A stretch of DNA of 64,000 nucleotides from Chiridota heheva. Its lineage: Eukaryota > Echinodermata > Holothuroidea > Apodida > Chiridotidae. The notes under the pieces were generated by a model that was given only the letters and a program-made list of their open reading frames with translations, searched no databases and was not told where the DNA came from. The DNA is taken from positions 2,729,501 to 2,793,500 of the forward strand of contig JAIGNY010001587.1 in assembly GCA_020152595.1 (NCBI GenBank), given 5' to 3'. The position numbers and the translations under genes are program-made. Below, piece after piece: positions 52,190-63,104 of this stretch (positions within the stretch are counted from its first letter, which is position 1; every line of letters starts with the position of its first letter).

Positions 52190-52469
52190 AATTATGGGAA
52201 ACATTTTTTTAAATTTATTGATATGGGGAACAATATGACCTTTGCAAGACATACTTTGGCATCTGCTCATGTACCTTATATTCTGAATGAAATAAAAAAA
52301 TCAAATTCATTTTAGAGAAATACAAAGAATTATCTTAGATCAACAATTATGACCATCACACTTTTCACTGCAAGGTTGCTTTTTAAAACAATGGTGAAAT
52401 ATATAAACTGCAGTAATTTCCAAACAAAATAAGATATTACCATGGTTTTTCATTAATTTGTTCCTTTAA
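52190..52469. mobile_element. Palindromic TTAA element, copy 4 (right half only)
   Basis: Matches the right arm of the 12-15 kb copy. CATCTGCTCATGTACCTTA is the reverse complement of TAAGGTACATGAGCAGATG-type sequence at 12252-12270. An ACCATCACACTTTTCACTGC block and the CCTTTAA end follow. It directly abuts the 78-bp satellite on its left; no left arm was found upstream of the satellite. Its terminal TTAA is shared with the piggyBac-like MITE that follows. Confidence 0.75.
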
Positions 52470-52974
52470 CCCTTACTCTACCACGCGGTGATAATACGTG
52501 GCGATATTATTGCCAATTTTGGGTGCCCCATTTTTGACCAGTCGCTGACTAGGTAACTGAAGCGGAACGAGCCCTGACTCTGCTGCTCGGAAGACAGAGG
52601 ACCCTTCAATAATCAACATGTGCATAACCTTTACTCTACCAAGTGGTGATATTATCGCTGTGTTGGATGCCCCATCTTTGTCCCGCCTCCCAAGTGCGTT
52701 TTCAAAACAGTGCTGGTAGAGTAAGGGTTAATCAACCCGCGACAAGTGTGCCAACTAAAAAGATATGCAGCATGGTCCCAGTGGGCGGCCCACTGGGTCA
52801 CTGAAGCGGAATGAGCCCAACTCTGCTGCTTGGAAGACAGAGGACCCTTCAATAATCACCATGTGCTTAATCCTTACTCTACCACACGGCGATGCCATTT
52901 TGGGTGCCCCATCTTTGACCTGCCTCCCAAGTGCATTTTCAAAACAGTGCTGGTAGGGTAAGGGTGATAGTCCT
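52466..52974. mobile_element. Composite piggyBac-like MITE, copy II (three units)
   Basis: Reverse orientation relative to copy I. Partial and whole units begin at 52466, ~52625 and ~52870 with C[CT]TTACTCTACCA and TGGTAG[AG]GTAAGGG ends, separated by two spacers carrying GACCCTTCAATAATCA-type sequence. It starts on the same TTAA that closes palindromic element copy 4. Confidence 0.75.
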
Positions 52975-52984
52975 CTACCATATA

Positions 52985-53180
52985 AATTGAAATAAAATTG
53001 CATATAGTGCAGTGAATTTGGACCATAATTTTATGAAAGTTTTCACTTTTTGATAAAAGTGTGGAATTTGGCACACTTGTTTGTCATACCTTAAGAATAA
53101 GTTTTAGACATGGAGCCATCGAAAATACAATTTTGGTCTATTTTTGGTGAGCATGCAAAGCATAATGTTAACCTATGTAA
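52985..53180 (-). repeat. Dispersed repeat R, minus copy, part 1
   Basis: The segment with TTTTCACTTTTTGATAAAAG and TGGAATTTGGCACA is the reverse complement of part of 60960-61035. It is separated from part 2 (55230-55440) by the minisatellite and LINE. Confidence 0.65.
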
Positions 53181-53879
53181 TGGCGATTTCATCCGGCTGG
53201 CTGGCCACAGTTTTGCCTGAGATTTCCTCAGAAATGTTAATTTTTTTGAGAAATTCTTAGAAAGTGTTTAAGTTTCTTCAAAGTTCCTCAGAAAAAGTTA
53301 AAGTTTCTTCAGATATCCTCATGGAAGGCTGGAATTTCCTTACTAAATGTTTAAGTTTTTCAGAAACTCTTAAGACAGGTTGAAGAATAGTTTCCTAAAG
53401 TTTACAAAACATTTGATATTTCAGATTAAAGATAACTGTAAGATGATATAATGTCCCAAAATTCTTCAGAGATCCTCAAATGTCTCTTATAACACTGGAG
53501 GTTCAAAACCCTTAAACCAACGGCTGTATCAGGCATAAATATTAAACTCCGCCTTTATTATTGTCTTCATTTGCATAAAGTTGCTACATTATATGAACTG
53601 ACAAGACTTTTTTTGCTTAGTGTGCTTAGTCAGGGAGTGTGACAGGAAATGACTGCATATGGACATAGGAGGGATGTCATATGGGACATGGATGGGGGCC
53701 TTGCAGGACATAGAATAGAATATATACAATGTGGTATAAACTAAGGGCTATTATCAGACATGATTATTTGAGTCTGCCTTATTTTTTTATTCAACAGTTC
53801 ATTTGCATATTAGTTATTATATAGACCTACAGACTTCCATACTAGTATGCTCAATCAGGGACTGTGATAGATTGGACAA

Positions 53880-54265
53880 GACTTTATATGGAGCCTATGC
53901 TATGTGGGACATGGGGTGGGATGACATGTGGAACAGGGTGGGATGCCATGGGACAGGATGACATGTGGAACAGGGTGGGGCCATGTGGGTATATGGATGG
54001 GATGTCATGAGGGACATAGGGTGGATGTCATGGGATGGGATGTCATGTGGGACATGGGATGTCATATGGGACATAGGGTGAGATGCCATGTGGGACATGG
54101 GGTGGGATGCCATGTGGGACATGGGGTGGGATGCCATGTGGGACATCGGGTGGGATGCCACAAGTAACACAGAATGTGACATAGGTTGGGATGCCATGTG
54201 TGGCATAGGGTAGGAGGCGATGTGGGACATATGGTAGGAGGACATGGGTTATGATGCCATGTGGG
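53880..54265. repeat. ~26-bp minisatellite, left block
   Basis: Units with GGATGCCATGTGGGACATGG and GGTGGGATG variants. The same repeat resumes at 54880, so the LINE fragment between was inserted into one array. Confidence 0.88.
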
Positions 54266-54269
54266 ACAT

Positions 54270-54880
54270 AAATAACAATAATACAGTTCTTATAAAGTGC
54301 AACACACACTAAAATCTTATTGCGTTGAAAAAACAAATAAATAAAAGGGTGGGGGTGGAGTAGGGAAACAACTTACAGAAGTAAGAAAAGATGTATTTTT
54401 AACAGTGATTTAAAGTTTCTTACAGTTTGAGCATTTTGATATGTGTTGGTAAATTGTTTCAGAGAAAAGCAGCTGAAGATTGAAACGAATGATGACCATA
54501 TGACTTTGTAGAAACAGAAGGTGGTAGGAGCGATAACTTAGAACTAGAGCGTAGACAGCGAGTCAGAATGTACATGTGGATAAGATCCTGTAAGTAAGTG
54601 GGAACAAAGTTGTGGACACATTTGAATGTTTACAAAAGAACATTGAAGTTGATGCACAATTTAACAGGGAGCCAGTGTAAGTTGTGAAGGATTGGAGTTG
54701 TATGAGTGAATGGTTTAGAACGTGTGACCAGTCTTGCAGCAGAGTTCTGTATGTGTTGCAGTTTAGCGAGTTGACAATCGGGGAGACCATATAATAAGCT
54801 ATTACAGCTATCCAAGCGTGAGGACACAAATGCATGTACAAGCATTTCAATTTTTTGTTGATCCAAGTAGCTACTGTATG
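54270..54880 (-). mobile_element. 5'-truncated CR1/L2-like LINE inserted in the minisatellite
   Basis: Minus strand. 54866-54630 encodes LVHAFVSSRLDSCNSLLYGL, then LQHIQNSAARLVTRSK and LHNLHWLPVK, the RT thumb/C-terminal part of CR1/L2-type LINEs. The 3' end GCACTTTATAAGAACTG with a TATTATTGTTATT tail is at ~54270-54310. Satellite units (GATGCCATGTGGGACAT and GAATGCCATGTGGGAGAT) flank both sides. Confidence 0.8.
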
Positions 54881-55195
54881 ATGGAATGCCATGTGGGAGA
54901 TATGGTGGAATGCCATGTGGGACAAGGGATGGGGTAGGATGTCATGCGGGACATAGGGTTGGATGCCATGTGGGACATGGGATGGGATCCATGTGGGACA
55001 TAAGGTGGGATGCCATGTGGGTCATAGGATGGGATGCCATGTGGGACATGATGGAATGCCATGTGGGACATATGGTGGAATGCCATGTGGGACATATGGT
55101 GGATATCATGTAGGACATATGGTGGAATGCCATGTAGGAGATATGGTGGAATGTCATGTGGGACATGGGATGCCATGTGGGACTTAGTGTGAGAA
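54880..55195. repeat. ~26-bp minisatellite, right block
   Basis: Continuation of the 53880-54265 repeat, with GGTGGAATGCCATGTGGGAC variants. Confidence 0.88.
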
Positions 55196-55229
55196 GCCAT
55201 TTTTATAATTGGCCTCGTCATATGATATT

Positions 55230-55440
55230 GGTGTCAATTTGCATGGGCATGCAAACCATGATGGTATTTATCATTCTAGTTTCTTACGGATCAAAGATTT
55301 TTTACAGGAGAGGCACCATTTGACCTCTTACACTTGACCAATGGTTTTGCTTTCATCTGAAGACAAAATGTCAAATATTTAAATAAATAGAAGTTGTCAT
55401 GGAAATTGTAATAAATCAATATTATATGTGTTGAATACCG
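55230..55440 (-). repeat. Dispersed repeat R, minus copy, part 2
   Basis: TTTGACCTCTTACACTTGAC and CAATGGTTTTGC reappear in reverse complement at 60750-60900 (AAAACCATTGGTCAAGGGTA and AGAGGTCAAA). Confidence 0.7.
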
Positions 55441-55893
55441 TTATTTGGGAAAATTTGAAAAAAATATTAAAACTTGTGACAAAATGTTTTTATTTGTATT
55501 TCATCCAACTGAAAAATTTACACAAATATTATATTAATCAGTTTCTAGATCTATGATCATAACATCATTAATTTAAGTTGTCATGACAACCACTTACACC
55601 ATGGTGAATTTTTGCAAACATTTTAAAAATGCAATACTTACTGATTTTTTTGGTGAAAATGTAATAATATTCATATCAAACCTGATTCATGAATAGATTT
55701 GTTTGATTTCTGAAATCTCATTGGCTAATGGATGGTCTCCAAAATACTTTTGAGACCAGGAAGATGCATGTAAGGAGAATGATGGTAATCAGCATTTTCT
55801 AGATGTAGGCCTAAACACATTTTATGGAGATAATTTGTCCAATTGTTGCTATCAAATAACACTTCTGCTAGAATCATCCATCTGTCTACAGCA

Positions 55894-56325
55894 AGGGTTT
55901 TTGATTAATTTTTCCAAGGGCCATCATTTCACAATAACCTCGGGCTGTTGGCCAATCGCATGACAAAATCAGCATCACGTGACAAACAAAACCAGTCAAA
56001 ACAATCCCTGAATACAATCAAGCTGAGAGCGCGTGCGATAAGAAGGATGTACTGTATGCCAGATGTCGGCGGTTCTCTTATCAGCCTTCCTTTGACAAGC
56101 CGCGAGTCTGCCCATTTTTAACAGAACTAAAAATAAGATTTTGCTTGATAAGCCACGATGTTATAGCGCGCAGATCTGCCTAGAAAACCCCAAAATTAAA
56201 CAAGGTATTTTGGGATTTTTACCGATTTTATTCAGATTTTTTCTGGCTTTGACTATTGTCACAGGCCAGAGTGGATTGTCTGGCGGGCCAGATTTGGCCC
56301 GCGAAGCGCCCATTAAGAATCGCCG
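55894..56325. mobile_element. hAT-like MITE with GTCTACAG duplication
   Basis: About 432 bp flanked by GTCTACAGCA on both sides (55884-55893, 56326-56335), containing an 8-bp-type target duplication. The ends AAGGGTTTTTGATTAAT and ATTAAGAATCGCCGG are imperfect inverted repeats. The interior has GGGCCATCATTT and GGCGGGCCAGATTTGGCCCG. No transposase. Confidence 0.7.
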
Positions 56326-56446
56326 GTCTACAGCATCAGGAGTGTTATTAAGCAATCACCCTGGAATTGGTTTTGCGACAAAGTTGAAGCAACTTTTACG
56401 AGTATTAAGAAAATATGAAAAGTGATCAACTAATGTTGCCTTTTTT

Positions 56447-57909
56447 GGTTCCGATGCGATAGCATCAGGAACCTATGCAGTCATGATGTGTGTGTATGTA
56501 TATGTAGATGTACGTGTGTGCATGTGTGTTTGTGATGGCCAGAACGTAAACGTGATATATCAAGAACAATACACTGGATTCATGTCATATGTGGTACACA
56601 AATAGCCCTTGGTCTGTAGATGTGCCCGATTGTTTTTGATGGTGATGTTATGCATATTAATTAGTAGGCAGGGCTTAATGTAAAAATCTTGAAATGTTTA
56701 TATTTAATAACCACCTGTATGTTTTGTTTCATATTTGTTATAATTATGATGTTAGCTGGTGTGTACATGTTCATGATGTAAAAACATTGAGTTCCATTGA
56801 TGTGCATAGTGGGCACACATATCTGTTTTGTTTGATGTTTGGTATAATTATGATGTTAGCTGGTGTGTACATATTCAAGTTCATGATGTAAAAATGTTTA
56901 ATTTCATTAATATCCATAATGGGAGGGGCCTAATATTATTTTGCTGAAAAGAGCATAAAACAGTAAACTGGATTATGTCAGACAGCCTATGGTCTGTAGA
57001 TGTGCCCTATTGTTTTTGAATACCATGCATATTAATAAGTATACAGGCAGGGGCCTAATATAAAAACATTTTGAAATGCTCTTAAGTTATTTCGACAATC
57101 ACATACATGTCTGTTTTATCTGATATTTGTTATAATAATGATGTTAGCTAGTGATACTTATGTTTTCATGGTATGAAAACATTGAATCTCATTAGTATGC
57201 GTAGTGATCAGGGCTTAATATGATTTTGAAAATAAAACGCACAAGTAAACATGATATTTCAAAAACGATGAACTGGATTCACACCATGTGTGGTACACAG
57301 ACAACTCATGGTCTGCAGATAACTCATGGTCTGCGATGTGACCTAATGTGTGTGGTGATTTTATTCATATTAATAAGTGGGCAGGCTTAAAGTGAACAAT
57401 TTTTGCAAAAGTAATAAATGAGCAACTGTATATATGTCCGTTTTGTGTCATATTGGGCATGATAATTTTGTTGGTTATTGTGTACATGCTTATGTTATCA
57501 ACAGATGTCAATAATATGCATAGTGGGCATGGCTTAATGTGACGGTAAATGATGTAAACACCATAAGCGATATCAGATTTATGCTATATGTGGTACACAG
57601 ATGGGTTGTGGTCTGTACGTATTTTCTAATCTTGTGGTGGTGATGTCATGAATGCTAATGGGTAGGTGAGGCTTACTGTCATATTCTTGAAATAGGATAA
57701 ATGAGCAATCGTTTTTTTTTGTATCATACTTGCTTTGATGATGTTAAGTATTGTGCAAATGCTAATGTTTTCAACATTTTTATTGATCTGCATGGTGCGT
57801 GTGGCTTATGAATAAATATTATGGAACAAATTTGTCATGATATGCAATGACATGACAGTTAATACAAATTTTGCAAACTTCAATCAGCTTATGAAAAAGC
57901 ATCGGAACC
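56447..57909. mobile_element. GGTTCC-TIR element, copy B (full)
   Basis: 1463 bp with perfect 11-bp TIRs GGTTCCGATGC and GCATCGGAACC. The left end GGTTCCGATGC-GATA-GCATCAGGAACC forms its own hairpin. The interior holds degenerate ~150-300-bp units with TGGTCTGTAGATGTGCCC, GATGTTAGCTGGTGTGTACA and GTGGGCA[TG]GGCTTAATGTGA-like blocks. No transposase. Confidence 0.8.
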
Positions 57910-58140
57910 ACAACACTTTTTTTGTTTATGGTTTTCTGTATTTTTCTCCACAAAATTTAATATTTAGAAAATTGGGATCAAAGCAGTGGTGGTCAGTTAT
58001 ACATTCCATTGCATTGGTCCACACTAAAACCATACGATAATCTTCTTGATCTCAAATGGCATTTGAGACCAGCCACCTTGCATTATGCAAGTTATAGTAT
58101 TTTAGTATAGATTGTCATGAAAATCATGCAGTAAGTTGTT

Positions 58141-58484
58141 TTACCCTTGAAACGCAGCACTTTTTTGAAAACGCGCTTGGGAGACGGGATCAAAGATGGG
58201 GCACCCAAAATGATGATAATATCGCCGCATGGTAGAGTAAGGGTTAAGCACAGGCTGATTATTGAAGGGTCCTCTGTGTTCTGAGTAGCAAAATTGGGCT
58301 TGTTCCACTTCAGTGGGCCACCCACCGGGACCATGCTGCAGATATGTTTGAACTGGCACACTTGTCTAGGGTTGATTAACCCTTACTCTACCAGCACTTT
58401 TTTGAAAATGCGCTTGGGAGGCGGGGTCAAAGATGGGGCACCCAAAACAGCAATAATATCGCCGCATGGTAGAGTAATAGTTAA
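58141..58484. mobile_element. Composite piggyBac-like MITE, copy III
   Basis: Same unit-spacer-unit layout as copy I. The units contain GCACTTTTTTGAAAA[AT]GCGC and GGGGCACCCAAAA; the second starts at TTAACCCTTACTCTACCA near 58378. The spacer has GATTATTGAAGGGTCCTCTG and CATGCTGCAGATATG. Confidence 0.78.
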
Positions 58485-59171
58485 GAGAAAATTAAACTGG
58501 ATGTTTGACCTACCCTAACATATATTTATGGAATGAAGTCTCTGTATCAGGTTCCCACATAGGCAAAACTTTAAGAATGACCAATCAAAATGCTGAATAA
58601 CTAAGAAGTTTGTTTGAATAAAACATCAATTCTTTGACAAAAATTATGTTTCTATAGAAATACTTGCATATTATCAAGATAGAATTAATGGTTGGTGGGG
58701 CAATTATTTTGGTAAAATCTTGTTTTAGAAAAATAAAAATCACTTTTGCATCCTCTAAATAAGTCTCACATTCACCACAAACAGTTACTTAATGCAGTAC
58801 ACACACTTGCATTGGTATGGCAACCGTATGCATCCAACTTAGGCAGTTAGAGGTTCACGACAGGAATGACTTGCTTCTTTTAAGATTGGTCTTCCTATCC
58901 CCATTCTTTGGACGAAGGAAGTTCTGGTGCTCATAAGAACCCCAACAATGACCTTCTTGATATGCATTCTTCCTGATGTGCTGATTAAGAGCTGCTTTGG
59001 TTGGAGGAAGAAGTCCCATAGACCTGCCTTTATCTTGGAAAAGCTGCAAGTGAGCTTAATCTTTACTACATGTTTTGTTATATAACAATGTAACAAAGTG
59101 TTCTAAAAGAGCCAAAGGCACATCATAATTGATTGACATGCATTGTTTGATAGGTAACATTCACGTTTTAG

Positions 59172-59432
59172 GATCCTTACTGTCAACCCGCACCTAAGAT
59201 AGAGCTCATATCAGCGCATATTAAAAAGGTATACCAAGAAATGGATTTGGATACTTTATCAGCCCATTTCCAGCAACTAATGCAAGTGATAAATATCAAC
59301 TACAGTAAGTCATCACACGAACCACCAACAAGTCCAAATCAAAGATCAGTGACTTTACGTAGAACCAGGAATCTCCGCCTTTCTGTCGGCATATTACCCC
59401 TGCTAAAAAATGCAAGAGATGGAATAAAATAA
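59172..59432 (+). CDS. Possible terminal exon or transposon ORF fragment, unknown
   Basis: A CACGTTTTAG acceptor is followed by 86 open codons to TAA at 59430. They read DPYCQPAPKIELISAHIKK, then MDLDTLSAHFQQLMQVINI and a basic tail with SVTLRRTRNLRLSVGILPLL. AATAAA overlaps the stop region at about 59425. It is phase 0 and would join in frame to the alternative donor GAGGAG|GTGAGG at the end of DPH5 exon 6, across a 12.4 kb satellite-bearing intron. It could equally be the last exon of an unseen gene, or part of a LINE first ORF, since the following 45-bp Pro/Gln-rich repeat looks transposon-like. I do not recognise the protein. Confidence 0.3.
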   Translation, partial: DPYCQPAPKIELISAHIKKVYQEMDLDTLSAHFQQLMQVININYSKSSHEPPTSPNQRSVTLRRTRNLRLSVGILPLLKNARDGIK

Positions 59433-59478
59433 AGCAAAGACTCAAATATACCCAGGCATTTTCAACTTCACACTTGCA

Positions 59479-59615
59479 ACCATGCCAACCCAGTGAGCCT
59501 AAAACAAGCAACACTTGCTACCAACCATGCCAACCCATTGAGCCTAAAACAAGCAACACTAGCTACCAACCATGCCAACCCAGTGAGCCTAAAACAAGTC
59601 AAAGTGGCAACCAAC
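59479..59615 (+). repeat. 45-bp tandem repeat, three copies
   Basis: CATGCCAACC begins units at 59481, 59526 and 59571; each includes GAGCCTAAAACAAGCAACAC. As 45 is 15 codons, one frame reads a Pro/Gln/Ser/Thr-rich repeat. Confidence 0.9.
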
Positions 59616-60739
59616 CCACTGAATCCATCAAACCATCAACCGATATTGCAGTCAGCACTGAACCCACCACCTCACTGACCGTACTAACACAATAGTCAAC
59701 CGGCATTGCGATCAACACCTCAAAGAATACGGGCGCCTGATGGTTTTCTTGATAATTGATCTAACATTTTTCTCTCATACATAACCTAGTTGAATACTTT
59801 AACAACAAATTACCCTTCACCTCCAAGAAGTGTTTTTACAACTTTGTAATCCTCCTGATGTGACCTTCATGATCAAATCGCATATCTCTTCTTCATGCAT
59901 CGTCACAACAACCATTCATGACACATTCAAGTTAAAATTCATCGCCACCAACGAAAGAACTCTTATCAACTATGACAATAACTTCAGTTGCCCACAACCG
60001 GCTTCTGAGCAGTCAACCAATTGCCACTAGATGAGCATTCAGTCCAGTCGAAAGTTTAAGGACATTAATATGAAACTCCCCCCATCACCACATTTTTTCC
60101 CCCAACTCTGATTGCCGAACATCCCCCCATCACCACATTTTTAACACAGCTCATCGACTTGTCGCCAACTCTGATTGTCGAACATCAAGGTGGCACTAGG
60201 ATTCTTAGCCCGACATGTTAATCATTTTTGAGGGGGACTATAAACCACCTCTGGTCCCTTGCTTGCTATCTCTGGTGCCCCTTTATTGCTGGCCTGCTCT
60301 AGTTGGCACCATGATCTATTTCAGGATCGTTCATATAAAGAACTGCATTTAAAGTTTTGGCATTCATTGATAATAGGCTAAATTTAGCTCAAAGTTGACA
60401 CATTGTGAGTGAGCAAAGGGTTTCACTCCATATCCCACCGCCTTCCCCCTGTGGGGCCATCCGTGTAGCATCATATAAGCAAAATGAATTTATAATTCTG
60501 TGCAATTTATTTGGAAAACTGAATTTCAGGGTTTTCAATCTATCAAAAATATGAGAATTAGCTTACTTAAAAAATTGTGGGAGTGAGGTGGGGGCATCAG
60601 GATGTTCCTCCACACAAGCATGGTGCCATCCATGTGTAGTGTAGTATAATTTAAGAAACATGAATGTATAATTCTGGGTCATTTGTAACCTGTTTTGGCA
60701 TTTATCGGTAATATGCTAGAAGTATCTCAAATTTTAATG
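59616..60739. other. Unassigned sequence, CA-rich then AT-rich
   Basis: Includes a duplicated CATCACCACATTTTT...CCAACTCTGATTG...CGAACATC segment near 60080-60185. The coding status of the 59830-60030 ORF is unsupported. Confidence 0.45.
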
Positions 60740-61040
60740 GTATTCAACACATAAAATATGATTTATTACAACGGTTGCCATGACAACTTTATTTTATCAA
60801 ATTTATGACTTTTTGCCTTAAGATATGAATACAAAACCATTGGTCAAGGGTAAGAGGTCAAATAGTGTCTTCCCTGTAAAACATATTGGATCTGCCACTG
60901 GTTAGTGAAAAAAATGGTTGCCATGGCAACCAGAAGTTGAATTTTTAGTAGCCCCACATCTAAATTTTATTCTTAGGGCAAGACCAACAACTGTGCCAAA
61001 TTTCACATTTTAATCAAAAAGTGAACGATTATCCACACTG
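60740..61040 (+). repeat. Dispersed repeat R, plus copy
   Basis: Holds both segments of repeat R in continuous order, plus GGTTGCCATGGCAACC. Compared with the split minus copy it shows the uninterrupted structure. Identity of the element unknown. Confidence 0.65.
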
Positions 61041-61394
61041 GACTAATATGAAAATCGCTTAAAATATGATAAATTTCCCAGTGTGAAAATAGAGACTATC
61101 CATTCACTGGCATGGATGACAAAACTCAATACAAATTGCAAATTAAGACCTGAATTTTCAAAAAGTTGTTCGACAGAAACTTTTGAAACAGCTTTGAAAG
61201 GATTGCATTGTTATTTACATAGAAATTGTTATTTTTTTGTTATTTTATGATCTAATTTTATGTCAGATTTTAAAAGCTATATTTAAAACCTAAAGAGGGA
61301 ATTCCATCACCAGAAAGTTTTTTGACACAGAAGCACTTAATGTGATATATACCAGTGATGCCATTTCCAATGCTGTTTGATTGGCCTGCCAGTA

Positions 61395-61823
61395 TGTGTG
61401 CATGATAATTTTGTTGGTTATTGTGTACATGCTTATGTTATCAGCAGATGTCATTAAATGCATGTTAGGCATGGCTTAAGGTGAAAGTGCTAAATCATGT
61501 AAACACCATACCGTACCCCATGAACGATATCAGGTACACAGATGGCTCATGGTCTGTACATATGTTGTGGTAATGAATATAAATGAGTAGGTGAGGCTTA
61601 CTGACAAATTCTTGCAATAGGATAAATGAGCAATCGTTTTTGCATCATACTTGCTATGATAATGTTAATTATTGTGCAAATTGCTAATGTTGTCAAGATT
61701 TTTATTGATCTGCATGGTGGGTGTGGTTTATTAATAAATATCCTGGAACAAATATTTCATAGTATGCAATGACATGACAGTAAGTATTTTGCAAATAAAA
61801 TGAGAAAAAGAAGCATTGGAACC
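61395..61823. mobile_element. GGTTCC-TIR element, copy C (5'-truncated)
   Basis: Matches the last ~460 bp of copy B (GCATGATAATTTTGTTGGTT, then a TGTACATGCTTATGTTATCA segment) and ends GCATTGGAACC. The left part is missing. Confidence 0.8.
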
Positions 61824-63104
61824 ACAAAACCTTTTGGTTCTGGCTTATTTTTCTGAGATGTATTTGGATCATTTGTAATGGACATGAACACAAAAGACAG
61901 ATTTAAAAGGGCTTCTGTTTTACGACATGTGGATAATGATGGTTCAGTCTCAGTCACACTTTAGTTACAGAGTACAATACTCAAAATAGAAACTTGTGGT
62001 AATTCAAGATGTTTTTGTTTTTTTCATTAAGAAATTTGTTCTTCAAAATCCAGGTTTAATCACTTAGTGGATAGCATAACAAAGCCTTTCTGATGCAAGT
62101 TAAAGAATTAGTTCAGTGGTCAAGCAAGTATTTCTTATATGAAAGAGGACTTAAATAGTTCAAACAAAATGGTGAAGAAACTTACTTTAATATCTTATTC
62201 CATTAAGGAGATATTGAAGATTACAGTTGTCTTACATGTGTAGAAATGACAGATGTAGTCATTTTTACTACGGTACTTTGCCGACATATCCAATGGTTTC
62301 CAAACCACATATTTGCCGGAAAAAATATTATTAAATACATCAAGATTGAGGAATCTGGGGATGTGATGTCACAAGTAGTGTGGTTTCAGTCGTTTCTACA
62401 CAAATAATGCAGAGCTTTAAGCTTAAAGGAGCACTTAGACCGAATAGCTCGTCTTTGCAAATTTTACAGATATATTATCCCCAACAGTTCAATAAACTTT
62501 GTGCCTCTACAGATGACATGAGGGCAAAGGTCATTTGAAAATTCATGTTAACCAGATAATTTCCATACCATTGCGTGATAAATAAGCATTTGATTTTTGG
62601 GGACCCCTATTAATATGCCCTCACTTTTCAGTCTAGTGCTCCTTTAAATATCTCGTTAACATAATAAGCTATTTGAATGCTGTCTACACTTTGTTTCTTT
62701 TGAAGGGATCACTTAACTAATCCTAAATAGTACGTACAGATCTTGTTTGTAAGGAATCAGAAGATAACACTCCATAACCATTCTGATATCATGTAAAGAT
62801 TCAGGGGTTCTAAAAAAAGGGGATTCTGATTACGCAGTGATGGATCTAAGAGAGGGGATGCATTATCACAATAAAATCTTTTTGCAGAAAAGATGGAAAT
62901 AACACTTAATCATAATTTTTGGCCTCTACCCTCCAAAACACCCATGACAAAAGTGTTATCCTTAAACATGCAGGATCAGTGGTGATACTGAAATTAAATC
63001 ATCTGATTGTGTAAAAATATTGTTTGTTTTTTTGGACAATCACATGTCTATGAATATTCATATTGAAAAAGTTTGTTCCAAAGCATATCTACATCTTTAT
63101 AACA
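61824..63104. other. Unassigned sequence with one MITE
   Basis: Besides the 225-bp TTAA MITE no gene or repeat is supported. Confidence 0.5.
62423..62647. mobile_element. 225-bp TTAA MITE
   Basis: TTAAAGGAGCACTTAGACCG at the left and AGTCTAGTGCTCCTTTAA at the right are inverted repeats with small differences. TTAA lies at both ends, so a TTAA target duplication is likely. No coding capacity. Confidence 0.8.

Noticed and set aside
53895-55221. Met/Ser/His-rich repeat ORFs on both strands
   Set aside because: Artefacts of the ~26-bp minisatellite.
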